Assembly (NCBI GenBank): GCA_022819505.1
Contig: JAJEHD010000011.1
Location: 1-64,000 of the forward strand
DNA length: 64,000 nucleotides
From: Acidimicrobiia bacterium
GTDB lineage: Bacteria > Actinomycetota > Acidimicrobiia > Acidimicrobiales > Aldehydirespiratoraceae
Reading direction: 5' to 3'
Shown here: positions 15,106 through 23,416 of the stretch, piece after piece
Numbering within the stretch: the stretch's first letter is position 1
Layout: every line of letters begins with the position of its first letter
Position numbers and translations under genes: made by a program
Notes under the pieces: model-generated
The model's database searches: none
Told to the model about the DNA's origin: nothing
The model's input: only the letters and a program-made list of their open reading frames with translations

Positions 15106-16303
15106 CGTCCCGTCGGTCCCCGCGAAGCCAGACGGGCAGCCCCGAGTGTCGGCTGCTGATCTCGAGCGACGTGTTGGTCATGCTCGCTGCGGGCCCAGAC
15201 CACACGTACCAGGACCGCTGGCCTCCGGCCCGGTGCGGGCCAACTGTGAGGCGGGAGATCTGCTCTCGAGCGACGAATGACTCGATTTCAATGCTCGTCT
15301 TACGCGACCCGAAGGTCATGAGAGTCGGATAGGTGGTGGTGCTGGTCGGACGGACGGTCGCCGGCTCGATATCCACGAGTTCCGCCGTATCGCCCCAGGG
15401 CACCCTCACAGCCCAGTCTCGGTTCCACATCTCGACTCCGTGCTCGTCGGTCTCGATGACCAGGTCTTGGCTACGCCGGCGCATCGGTCCGAATGTGAGT
15501 TCGGTCACTGAACCGTCCTCGGAGGAGCGGTACTGCAGCACGGTCTCGTAGCTGAAGAGCTGTGGTACGTAGCGCTGCAAAGCCAGTACCGCGCCCCGGA
15601 ACGGCCATTGCGGCCCGGGCGCTGTCGGCAAGGGCGGTGCCGCGGGTCCCGGGCGTGGGAGGTACGGCGCCGACGCTCGTGGCAGCGCGGCCCACCGCTC
15701 GGCGAGGTCACCGGTGCCGCACTCCTCTCGGAGTTGGAGGTTGTCGGGAAGGGCGACCTCCTCGACCAGCAGCCCTTCCTCAGGCGGCTGAACGAGCGCG
15801 ATCCCGTCGGCTGCGAATCCACAGGCGAAGGCCTCACCAGTTCGCATCGATACTAGATATCCGGTTGATGGGGCGCAGTTCGGCTCCCACGGATGGGTCG
15901 CGAACCCGACGAACTCTCCGTCGGTGCCCAAGAAGTACGCGCTGTCGAGAGTGGCCATACGGTCGCCGTACAGCTGGACGTTCTCCGGCGGCGGGCTGTC
16001 CTCGCCATCGGCATGCGGGGATCCCCACGTCTCGTACTGGTAGCTCGCAGCAGCATCGCCTGCCTGTAAGCGCAGGCCGTTGGCGTGGATGCTGACATCG
16101 AAGGCTGTGCCCCCGATGACGTAGCCGTGGGCGAGATCGTAGGTGGCGGTCAGAAGGTCCTGCCACCACGTATCCCCTTCGGTGTATAGGCGTTGTGCAA
16201 CCACTCGGGGGGTGTCACCCCATGGGATGATGAGCGTGCCGTAACCGCGCGCCCCGCTTGAAGGGTTCCACATTGTTTCGATAGCTACGCCCGCCTCGTT
16301 CAC
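14978..16303 (-). CDS. Middle part of frameshifted repeat lipoprotein
   Basis: The frame carries most of two tandem repeat units of about 200 residues. Unit 1 runs from its start (NEAGVAIETMWN, IIPWGDTPRVV, TGYLVSMRTGEAFACG). Unit 2 begins at PQWPFRGAVLALQRY and contains WAVRVPWGDTAEL, a clear counterpart of IIPWGDT in unit 1. The frame's last 60 or so residues (after LEISS) are arginine-rich and unlike the rest, indicating that the true reading frame shifts near 15105-15177. The GTG start overlaps the upstream stop as GTGA, so translational coupling is possible. The repeat alignment instead suggests one original gene broken within 16303-16342. No known family is recognised. Confidence 0.5.
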   Translation of the reverse strand: MNEAGVAIETMWNPSSGARGYGTLIIPWGDTPRVVAQRLYTEGDTWWQDLLTATYDLAHGYVIGGTAFDVSIHANGLRLQAGDAAASYQYETWGSPHADGEDSPPPENVQLYGDRMATLDSAYFLGTDGEFVGFATHPWEPNCAPSTGYLVSMRTGEAFACGFAADGIALVQPPEEGLLVEEVALPDNLQLREECGTGDLAERWAALPRASAPYLPRPGPAAPPLPTAPGPQWPFRGAVLALQRYVPQLFSYETVLQYRSSEDGSVTELTFGPMRRRSQDLVIETDEHGVEMWNRDWAVRVPWGDTAELVDIEPATVRPTSTTTYPTLMTFGSRKTSIEIESFVAREQISRLTVGPHRAGGQRSWYVWSGPAASMTNTSLEISSRHSGLPVWLRGDRRDGDGHQPAELQRDVRLFLRSRAHGLDLARDRAGAELRHRARRG

Positions 16304-16842
16304 ACTGTCGATGCTGGCCGAGCAGGGAAGGGCTCCAGTCCTTCAACCGCCATCTCGGTGACCGTTCGATCCCGGGAACTTAGGTAGCGGATGGTGTAGG
16401 TGCTCGGACCGCCGCCCTCGCCCGGGTTGTAATCGACCGCCACCAGCCCGCGGAACGGCCACTCGGGCGCCGGCGATCCCCTCACGACCACCTCAGGTCC
16501 TGGGATTAGCTCGACCTGCTCCGATTGCTCGATCTGAGGTTCCTCGGGTTGCTCGGGTGCGGATTCGGCGGTTGCGGTGGGCTCCGGTGCGGGTCCTGTG
16601 GGGGTTGTGGGTTCAGTGTTCGGCGTGGGTTCGGGTTCGGGTTGTGCATACGTCGCGGGAGTCGTGTCGGGTGGTGCTGTCGATGGTGTGGCTGCGGGGT
16701 TCGGTTGGTTGTTGTCGCTGCAACCCACGAGTACCGCCACCCCCAAGCTGGCTGCGACCGCTAGGGCAGTTGCGAGGAGGACCCGACCATCTGTCCTCTT
16801 TCGTGGCCGGGGCCAGAGAGTCGAGGTCGATCGCCGCAACAT
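16300..16842 (-). CDS. N-terminal lipoprotein part of frameshifted repeat protein
   Basis: About 180 residues starting at ATG 16842. A basic N-terminus (RPRKRTDGR) precedes a hydrophobic stretch ending in the lipobox VAVLVGCSDNN, marking a lipoprotein anchored on the outer face of the cytoplasmic membrane. A long Pro/Thr/Glu linker follows, then EWPFRGLVAVDY and TIRYLSSRDRTVTEM. These match the start of repeat unit 2 in the next frame (QWPFRGAVLALQRY, YRSSEDGSVTEL), so this frame holds the start of repeat unit 1. It stops exactly where the next frame begins. The likely original is a roughly 700-residue surface lipoprotein with two repeat domains of unknown function. Confidence 0.6.
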   Translation of the reverse strand: MLRRSTSTLWPRPRKRTDGRVLLATALAVAASLGVAVLVGCSDNNQPNPAATPSTAPPDTTPATYAQPEPEPTPNTEPTTPTGPAPEPTATAESAPEQPEEPQIEQSEQVELIPGPEVVVRGSPAPEWPFRGLVAVDYNPGEGGGPSTYTIRYLSSRDRTVTEMAVEGLEPFPARPASTV

Positions 16843-17035
16843 CAGCGGAATCCCATCTGCAAGGTTATGTCGCGTGACAGCATCGATCTGTTGCAGCCTT
16901 CGCGCTCCACGGAGACTCGGGTTAAAGACGTGTCGTACGCCCGCAGGAATCGCACCGAGACTCCCGGCACGACCCCGACGACCGTCGATGGACACCCGCT
17001 AGCAGTCGGGCCAGCGCAATAGGCCGGTAGGCGCG

Positions 17036-17989
17036 CTACAGGTCGGGCCAGCGGCGGGCGCGGGTTGAGGGGGTGCGGCGGCGGCCGCTTAGGGCCCACT
17101 GGCGGCGCCAGACTCCCACTTCGGGGCCGGTGAGGGTGCCGCTGGCGCTGGCGTGGGCGCGCTTGCGGGCCGAGTACCAGTCGGTGCTGGCCTCGTCGGC
17201 CAGCGCGGTCACCGCGTCCTCGATCCGGGACGCGAACCGGGGCGCCCGCTCGCCGTCCTCGGGCCGCATCGGAGTGCCGAACGTGACGGTCGCCTCCGCG
17301 GGCTGGGGCATCGTGCGGCCCTTGCGCAGGATGCTGCCGGTGCCGCCCACATGGATCGGCACCACCGGCACCCCGCAGCGCACCGACAGGTAGGCCGCCC
17401 CGCCCCGGAACGGCTGCCCCCAGCCGTCGGGACTCCGGCCGCCCTCGGGGTAGATCAGCAGGCTCCAGCCATCGTCGATCAGCGCCGCGGCGAGGTCGGC
17501 GGACCGGCGGCCCACCCGGGCCCGCTCGATGGGGATGGCCCCCATCACCAGCGCGGCGGTCGCGCCGGCGACCCGGGTGCCGAAGAAGTAGTCGGCCGCC
17601 GCGCCCACCACGATCTTGTGGCGCCACGGCTCGGGGATCGACGTGAGCAGCAGGGGAGTGTCGATGTGGCTGTGGTGGTTGGCCGCGAAGATCAGCGGGC
17701 CCTCGAGGTCGGCCAGCCGGTCGGCGCCCCTGCGGCTGGGCGACGCCAGCGCCTGCACCATCACCCGCATCGGGCCCTCGACGATGGCGGCCCGGCACAT
17801 CCGTGCCCCCCAGCGGCGGGACCAGTCGGTGTCGAACCCCGCGCCGGTGCGGTCCAGCTCCTCGAGCGGCTCCACCCCCCGGGGAACGGTCGGCGCACGC
17901 AGCGGGAAGGAGCGGGCGCGCAGGGCACGCACCGGCGACGGCAGGCGGCGAGCCACCCGCATCAGACCCAGGTCGTGCGCCATCCCCAC
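17036..17989 (-). CDS. 1-acyl-glycerol-3-phosphate acyltransferase family protein (PlsC-like)
   Basis: A 317-residue membrane-associated acyltransferase. It contains the catalytic HX4D motif in FAANHHSHIDTPLLL and the downstream substrate motif LIYPEGGRSPDGW, with GVPVVPIHVGG as the third conserved block. The family transfers acyl chains to lysophosphatidate or related acceptors at the membrane. It is the third gene of a minus-strand run with an acyl-CoA reductase fusion and a LarA-like gene, suggesting synthesis of an unusual lipid such as a wax ester or ether lipid precursor. GGGAGGGG about 8 nt before GTG 17989 supports the start, and the alternative is ATG 17983. The basic C-terminus (SGRRRTPSTRARRW) is atypical. 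Confidence 0.85.
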   Translation of the reverse strand: MGMAHDLGLMRVARRLPSPVRALRARSFPLRAPTVPRGVEPLEELDRTGAGFDTDWSRRWGARMCRAAIVEGPMRVMVQALASPSRRGADRLADLEGPLIFAANHHSHIDTPLLLTSIPEPWRHKIVVGAAADYFFGTRVAGATAALVMGAIPIERARVGRRSADLAAALIDDGWSLLIYPEGGRSPDGWGQPFRGGAAYLSVRCGVPVVPIHVGGTGSILRKGRTMPQPAEATVTFGTPMRPEDGERAPRFASRIEDAVTALADEASTDWYSARKRAHASASGTLTGPEVGVWRRQWALSGRRRTPSTRARRWPDL

Positions 17990-18007
17990 CGGCTCAGCCC
18001 CTCCCGG

Positions 18008-19624
18008 TCACTCCACGTCGGCCATCAGGATCGGAGGGTTGTGCAGGTGGGTGATCGTCGGCGACGGCCCCACCACGTCGCTGGCCATCTCCAGGGCGTC
18101 CGACAGCGTCGAGGCCGGCTGGAAGCCCATCCGCCGCACCGCCCTCGGGTCGCCGCCCACCACGATCACCCGACCCAGCCACTGCAGGGCGTGCGCCCCC
18201 CAGTACCACATGTAGAAGGGATGCACCCCGTGGTAGGCGTAGCCGGTGCGGTACAGGTGCACGTACCACTCGTCGGTGGCGAACTGCTCCTCGTACTTGG
18301 CCTCGAGCTCGGCCGGGTCGGTGGTGGAAGCCAGGAGCTGTTCGAAGAAGTCGATGTAGCTGGGATGGTGAGCGGGGTGGAACTCCCAGCGGGTCGGGTG
18401 GCCCATGATGACCACCCCGCCCTCGCGCACCAGCGGCCGGCCCCGGTACAGGTTGAAGAAGTACCCGAGGCCCAGGCACATCACCAGGATCGGGTTCATC
18501 ACTGAGTTCACGTTGTAGGGGCAGATGTACGGCAGGCCCATGGTGAGCACGTCGGTCTGACCCTGCACCGGCACCAGATGCTGGGCCAGCACGTTGGCGG
18601 TGGTGCTCTCGTGCACCGGCTCCACCGCCCCGGCCTGCACCGAGGTCATCTCGTAGGGCGCCAGCCACCGTCCGAACACTCCGCGGCAGGCAGCCGGCGG
18701 CATCGCCTTGAGCCCGGCCTGCATGGCCATGAACGAGGCCCGGTCCCGCGCGGTCCACTCCCACTCCCGCTTCTGGAGCACGGCCAGGGGCCCGTCCCAG
18801 CCGAAGGTGTTGTTGTTGACGGTGGTCTCGATCTGGAAGATCGGCGGCCCGTTGGCCTTGATCACCTCGCCCTGGCGCCAGTTGGAGCGGTGAAGCTCGG
18901 AGCGGGGCCGGTCCATGAACGAGCGGGAGTGCTGCATGGTGTGCACGTTGTGGTGGTGGCGCAGCGCCGGGTAGTCGGCCAGGCCGGTGGCGGTGGACTT
19001 CCAGCCCCCGTCCATGGCCACCAGGTTGATGTTCACGTACACCAGCAGGTCGCTCTCGGCGGCCCGCCGGTTCATGGTGACCAGCTCGTCGTGGTCGGTG
19101 CGGCCCAGCACCACCATGCCGTCGGGGTCCTCGGCGTCGTGGTTGTACAGCGCTCCCTGGGGGGCGAATGCGTCGAACACCCGCTCGCCCAGCGCGTGGC
19201 GCAGCTCGTCGTCGGTCATGCGGCGGTGCAGCGCCAGCGCCGCGATCAGGTGCACGTCGTCGACCCCCGCGGCGGCGGCCATGTCGAGGACCTGCTCGAT
19301 CACCCTCTGGCGGATGTCGGGGCGGCGCATGGGCGGCAGCGGCAGCGAGATGTCGTCGAAGGCGATGGTCAGCTTCATTCCCGGACGCAGAAGTGCCGGC
19401 AGCGGATCGGAGTCGAGGGGGTTCAGCAGGGCGTCGCGGATGGCCGCCTCAGGGTCGACGAGGCCCGGGAGGGGCTCGGCGGGATAGATCACCCGGCTGC
19501 GGCCCGCGGGCAGCCTCTCCAGGCGGAAGCCTTCGCCGTGGTGGAACAGGATCGGCGGCGTGGACCGGTCGACGTCCAGGACCAGGCCGGGCCGCGGGGC
19601 GCGCTGGCGGCGCTCGGCGGCCAT
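18008..19624 (-). CDS. LarA-like (DUF2088) nickel-pincer enzyme family protein
   Basis: A 538-residue protein whose N-terminal half follows the LarA lactate racemase pattern. FDDISLPLPPM replaces the usual D-x-T-R-P-x-P. VHLIAALALHRRMTDDEL corresponds to the A-T-G-x-H-R-x-x-T-x-x-E helix with its cofactor-contacting His. DGGWKSTATGL and the following HHHNVH match the positions of the cofactor-linked Lys and second His. The C-terminal half is longer than LarA and rich in Trp, Tyr and His. LarA enzymes use a nickel-pincer nucleotide to racemise or epimerise alpha-hydroxy acids. LarB, LarC and LarE are not in the window. The start ATG overlaps the upstream stop (ATGA), so it is coupled to the acyl-CoA reductase gene. 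Confidence 0.62.
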   Translation of the reverse strand: MAAERRQRAPRPGLVLDVDRSTPPILFHHGEGFRLERLPAGRSRVIYPAEPLPGLVDPEAAIRDALLNPLDSDPLPALLRPGMKLTIAFDDISLPLPPMRRPDIRQRVIEQVLDMAAAAGVDDVHLIAALALHRRMTDDELRHALGERVFDAFAPQGALYNHDAEDPDGMVVLGRTDHDELVTMNRRAAESDLLVYVNINLVAMDGGWKSTATGLADYPALRHHHNVHTMQHSRSFMDRPRSELHRSNWRQGEVIKANGPPIFQIETTVNNNTFGWDGPLAVLQKREWEWTARDRASFMAMQAGLKAMPPAACRGVFGRWLAPYEMTSVQAGAVEPVHESTTANVLAQHLVPVQGQTDVLTMGLPYICPYNVNSVMNPILVMCLGLGYFFNLYRGRPLVREGGVVIMGHPTRWEFHPAHHPSYIDFFEQLLASTTDPAELEAKYEEQFATDEWYVHLYRTGYAYHGVHPFYMWYWGAHALQWLGRVIVVGGDPRAVRRMGFQPASTLSDALEMASDVVGPSPTITHLHNPPILMADVE

Positions 19625-21990
19625 CAGGCCGACCCCACCAGCGCTGGCCGGCGGCTGCGGCCGCGGACCCGGGGCGCCATCGGCAGCAGCTTGGTGGGGG
19701 CGCCGGCGCTGGTGGCCCAGTGCTCGATCAGCCAGCCCCGCCGCCGGGCCAGAGCGGCCAGCTTGGTCTCGGGATTCACCGCCACCGGGAAGCCCACCGC
19801 CTCCAGCATGGGCAGGTCCGACGTGCTGTCGGCGTAGGCCACCGATTCCCGCAGGTCCAGGCCGTGGGCCTCGGCGAAGTCGGCCAGTGTCTGGTAGCGG
19901 GCCTCGCCGGTGGGGGGCACGTTCAGCAGCCGGCCGTCGTAGGCGCCGTCGCTGGAGCCCATCTCCGCGGCCACGATGTGGTCGAACAGGGGCCGCAGCG
20001 GCTCCACCACGAAGTCCAGGGCCCCGGTGATGAGCAGGGTCGTGTGGCCGGCCTGGCGGTGCTCGCGGATGCGGCGGATCCCCTGCGGGAACGACTTGGT
20101 GAGGATCAGGTCGCTGAGCATCTCGGCGCAGTCACCTTCGAGCCGGTCCGTCGAGGCGCCCTCGAAGCGCCGGTAGAAGTAGCGCAGGAAGTCGCTGCGG
20201 TCGCGGCGGTCCAGAGCCAGCAGCCTCGGCGCCTCCGCCAGCGTCCGGGCCGCGAACCGCACCCGGTCGAGGTCGTCGAGGTCCCGGGTGGCGAGCCACG
20301 CATAGCTGGCCACCACGTTCGACGCGATCAGGGTGTTCTCCAGGTCGAACACGGCCAGATGGCGCTGCGGGTCCAGCACCTGGCGCCGCAGCCTCTTGGA
20401 GCGCGACTCGGTCCGGCCGGGTCCGGCGCCGGGAGCCATCTTCAGCCGGGCCTGCTCCACCATCGACGGCAGATGGACCTGCTGCACGTAGTGGGTCCAG
20501 TCCACGCTGCGGGGGTCGAAGCAGAACTCCGACCGGTCGGCGACATCGAGCGAGTCCCACAGCGCCAGGAGGCGGTCGAGCTGGTAGATGGCCTCGCACT
20601 CCGCGTAGGCGCCGTAGAGCTCGACGTACTCGCTGGCCCGCTCGAGCTGCTGGCGGCGCTCCTCCAGGGTGGCGCTCATCACCGCGTGGCGGCCCCTCAG
20701 CGGCAGCGCGGTGAGTACCCGGTCGGCGGTCTCGAGCGACCGCTGGGCCCGGTGCAGCTGCCGGGCCACCCTCCCGCGACCCGGGAACGACCACCGGGGC
20801 ACCGGGATCGGCTGGTTGAACTCGTCGTAGACGGGATGCTCGGTGAACCATCCGCTCACCAGGTCGAAGAGCTTGCCGTACTTCAGCGGGTTGATCGCCC
20901 CGCTGGCGACCTGGGTCACGTCGGGGCGGTCGTCGACCGGGCCGCGGGCGGCCACCGCGAAGATGGTGGCCACCACCAGGTCGACGGGGATCACGTCGAT
21001 GATCCCCTCGGGAACTCCCGGGAACTCCTTGAGCAGTCCCCGGGCGTAGGCCGCGATCACCGGCTCGGCCATGCGGAATCCCCGGATCCACCCGGGATAG
21101 GGCTCGGCCAGCGCCGACTCGATGATCGAGGGCCGCACGATGCTCACCGGGACGTTGCCGCGGGTCTCCGCCAGGGCACGCTCGCCCAGCGCCTTGGTGA
21201 AGGCGTAGGCGTCGGGGAAGCCGAGGCTCGACGCCCGGGCCCGGCCCGCCGCGGTCATCTGGTCGTCGACCCAGCGTCGGCGCAGGCTCTCCACCTTCTC
21301 GGACAGCGCGGGGATGCCGGCCGCGCCCAGCTCCCGGCGGGCCTGGACCGCCAGCGCCTCCAGGCGTTCGGGGCTGCGGCTGGCCTGCTCGGCGTCGCGG
21401 CGGGCCCGGCGGGCGCTGTCGACCTCCTCGCGCCAGCCGACATCGGTGAAGAAGGGGGAGTCGTCCACCAGTTGCTCGGGGGCTGCGCCGCGCCGGCTGC
21501 CGGCGACGTAGCAGGTGGACACCGCGATCATGTGAGCCTCGGATCCGGCCTCGTCCAGAACCGCGGCCACCCGGGCCGGTCCCAGCAGGTTGACCTCCAC
21601 GGCGTCGTCGAGGGCCGAGTCGAAGTTCACGGTGGCGGCCGAGTGGACCACGATGTCGCAGCCGGCCAGCAGGGCCCGGTCTCCGTCGTCGAGCCCGAGC
21701 CCGTCGGTGCTCACATCGCCGGCGACAGCCTTCACCCGCCGAGCCGTCATCTCGTCGTAGGTCTCGGTCGCGTCCGGCTGGTCCAGTTCGGATCGGAGGC
21801 GGTCGAAGGCGTCGTTGCGCAGCACGTCGCGCTGCACCCGCTGAGCTGCACCGCGACGGCCCGGACGCACCACCAGCACGAGCTCGCAGTCAGGCACGCA
21901 GCGCAGCAGGCGCTCGGTGAGCGCGGTCCCCAAGAACCCGGTGGCACCGGTGATGGCGATGCGTTTGCCGGCCAGGGATTCCGCGATCAC
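19624..21990 (-). CDS. Fatty acyl-CoA reductase fused to HAD-superfamily phosphatase
   Basis: A 788-residue fusion. The N-terminal extended-SDR domain has the ITGATGFLGTALTERLLR NAD(P)H site, VVHSAATVNFDSALDDAVEV, and YAFTKALGERAL (the Y-x-x-x-K pair), as in fatty acyl-CoA reductases that make fatty aldehydes or alcohols. A sterile-like C-terminal segment follows (about 400-530). The last 240 residues are a HAD-IB phosphatase: AVFDLENTLIASN (motif I), TTLLITGALDFVVEPL (motif II) and VAYADSTSDLPMLEAVG (motif IV). It heads an operon with a LarA-like protein and PlsC. The fusion could couple acyl reduction with removal of a phosphate from a lipid headgroup, which is inference. Confidence 0.85.
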   Translation of the reverse strand: MIAESLAGKRIAITGATGFLGTALTERLLRCVPDCELVLVVRPGRRGAAQRVQRDVLRNDAFDRLRSELDQPDATETYDEMTARRVKAVAGDVSTDGLGLDDGDRALLAGCDIVVHSAATVNFDSALDDAVEVNLLGPARVAAVLDEAGSEAHMIAVSTCYVAGSRRGAAPEQLVDDSPFFTDVGWREEVDSARRARRDAEQASRSPERLEALAVQARRELGAAGIPALSEKVESLRRRWVDDQMTAAGRARASSLGFPDAYAFTKALGERALAETRGNVPVSIVRPSIIESALAEPYPGWIRGFRMAEPVIAAYARGLLKEFPGVPEGIIDVIPVDLVVATIFAVAARGPVDDRPDVTQVASGAINPLKYGKLFDLVSGWFTEHPVYDEFNQPIPVPRWSFPGRGRVARQLHRAQRSLETADRVLTALPLRGRHAVMSATLEERRQQLERASEYVELYGAYAECEAIYQLDRLLALWDSLDVADRSEFCFDPRSVDWTHYVQQVHLPSMVEQARLKMAPGAGPGRTESRSKRLRRQVLDPQRHLAVFDLENTLIASNVVASYAWLATRDLDDLDRVRFAARTLAEAPRLLALDRRDRSDFLRYFYRRFEGASTDRLEGDCAEMLSDLILTKSFPQGIRRIREHRQAGHTTLLITGALDFVVEPLRPLFDHIVAAEMGSSDGAYDGRLLNVPPTGEARYQTLADFAEAHGLDLRESVAYADSTSDLPMLEAVGFPVAVNPETKLAALARRRGWLIEHWATSAGAPTKLLPMAPRVRGRSRRPALVGSA

Positions 21991-22024
21991 GGCGTTAGTT
22001 CTAGTGGCCCCGAGCGCCGGAGGC

Positions 22025-23182
22025 TCACGGCGACCCGCCGGCGCCGGGCTCGGGGTCGGTGTCGGTGTGGTGCTCGCGCCGGGCGTGCCGCTCCAGAGCG
22101 AGGTCCACCAGCCGGTCGATGAGCTGCGGGTATTCGATACCGCTGACCGCCCACAGCTTCGGGTACATCGAGATGGGCGTGAAGCCCGGCATGGTGTTCA
22201 GTTCGCTCACCATCCAGCCCCGGTCGCCCCGGCCGTCGCGGCCGTCCTCGTAGAGGAAGTCGACCCGGGCCAGCCCCTCCACCCGTAGGGCCCGGTAGGC
22301 GTCGATGGCGAGGCGCCGGCATTCGGCGACCTCGTCATCGTCGAGGGGAGCGGGAACCAGCAGCTTGGCCCCGTCCTCGTACTTGTCGGCGTAGTCGTAG
22401 AACTCCGCTCCGGGGACGATCTCCCCGGGCAGGCTGGCCTCGGGGTGGTCGTTGCCGAGCACGGCCACCTCGATCTCCCGGGCCCGGGCCTCCTCCTCCA
22501 CGATGATGCTGCGGTCATAGCGCGACGCCAGGCGCAGCCCTTCGGCCACCTCCGGGCGGGTCGACGACCTGGAGACGCCGACCGAGGATCCCATGCTGGC
22601 CGGCTTGACGAACACCGGCAGGCCCAGGTCGTCGATGATGGCGTCGAGGACGGGCTCCAGATCGCGGTCGCTGGCGTCGGGATCGTCGAGGGTGACCGCC
22701 CGCCAGCGGGTGTGGGCGATGCCGGCCGCTTCCAGCATCGTGTTGGCTGCGGTCTTGTCCATGCACAGCGCCGATGCCAGCACCCCCGCTCCTGCGTAGG
22801 GCACCCCAGCCAGTTCCAGCAGTCCCTGGACCGTGCCGTCCTCTCCCATCGGCCCGTGCAGGATGGGCAGCACCACCGTGGGCCCGCCTGTTCCGTCTCC
22901 GGGACCGGAGTCGGCGGCCAGCACCGGCAGCGGGTCCACGCCGGGCCCGGTCGCCTGGAGCCGCTCGGGCAGGGCGTCCGGTCCGGCCCCCAGAGCCTTG
23001 AGAGCCTCCGCGGCATGGACCCAGCGCCCCTCCCGGGTGATGCCGATCGGTTCGACGGTGTACTTCTCGGGATCGGCTGCGGCCACCACATGGCGGGCCG
23101 ACACGCAGGACACGTCGTGCTCGGCCGAGCGTCCCCCGAACAGCACGACCAGCCTCACCCTGCGGTCCTCCGTTCCGGCCAT
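22025..23182 (-). CDS. ddl: D-alanine--D-alanine ligase
   Basis: A 385-residue ATP-grasp ligase that makes the D-Ala-D-Ala dipeptide for peptidoglycan. The conserved landmarks are LVVLFGGRSAEHDVSCVSA at the N-terminus, LHGPMGEDGTVQGLLELAGV, PVFVKPASMGSSVGVSRS (ATP loop) and SELNTMPGFTPISMYP (metal and D-Ala site). It is divergent from murF, its next-step partner: MurF adds the dipeptide to UDP-MurNAc-tripeptide. The longer open frame upstream is low-complexity and non-homologous, so the start is set at MAGTEDRR. A TAGCGT box (23190-23195, minus strand) lies 7 nt before this ATG. The C-terminal HARREHHTDTDPEPGAGG tail is extra. Confidence 0.95.
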   Translation of the reverse strand: MAGTEDRRVRLVVLFGGRSAEHDVSCVSARHVVAAADPEKYTVEPIGITREGRWVHAAEALKALGAGPDALPERLQATGPGVDPLPVLAADSGPGDGTGGPTVVLPILHGPMGEDGTVQGLLELAGVPYAGAGVLASALCMDKTAANTMLEAAGIAHTRWRAVTLDDPDASDRDLEPVLDAIIDDLGLPVFVKPASMGSSVGVSRSSTRPEVAEGLRLASRYDRSIIVEEEARAREIEVAVLGNDHPEASLPGEIVPGAEFYDYADKYEDGAKLLVPAPLDDDEVAECRRLAIDAYRALRVEGLARVDFLYEDGRDGRGDRGWMVSELNTMPGFTPISMYPKLWAVSGIEYPQLIDRLVDLALERHARREHHTDTDPEPGAGGSP

Positions 23183-23189
23183 CACGGCG

Positions 23190-23195
23190 ACGCTA
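23190..23195 (-). promoter_or_regulatory. Putative -10 box (TAGCGT) for leaderless ddl
   Basis: Minus-strand TAGCGT is followed by CGCCGTG and ATG 23182. The 7-nt spacing and the absence of a Shine-Dalgarno sequence fit a leaderless start. Confidence 0.4.
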
Positions 23196-23416
23196 GCGCC
23201 CGGCGCCCAGTCGGCAGCGGCGGGCGTCGTCTCGGGTGTTCGTCTGACAGTCGGGCCGTCCGGCTGGCGGGTCCTGTCGCCGGGCTCCGTCCTGCCGACG
23301 GGGCTTCGCCCCATTGTCGACCGCCCGGACCCGTCGCCACCCGCCGGCCTCGCTGCTCGCTGCGGTGTGCGTGCGTTGTGCCGCCAGTTGGCGGCTGGGC
23401 GTGTCACACTCGCGCC

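Noticed and set aside
16300..16303. Programmed ribosomal frameshift in the repeat lipoprotein
   Set aside because: No slippery heptamer with a downstream pseudoknot was evident at either break. Mutation or assembly indels are simpler.
19168..22122. Nearly 1000-codon plus-strand frame opposite the reductase/LarA operon
   Set aside because: Low-complexity Arg/Gly/Pro sequence antisense to genes with full catalytic motifs.
22445..23416. N-terminal extension of murF across ddl
   Set aside because: The Mur homology begins at GTG 23417, and the extension is antisense to ddl.
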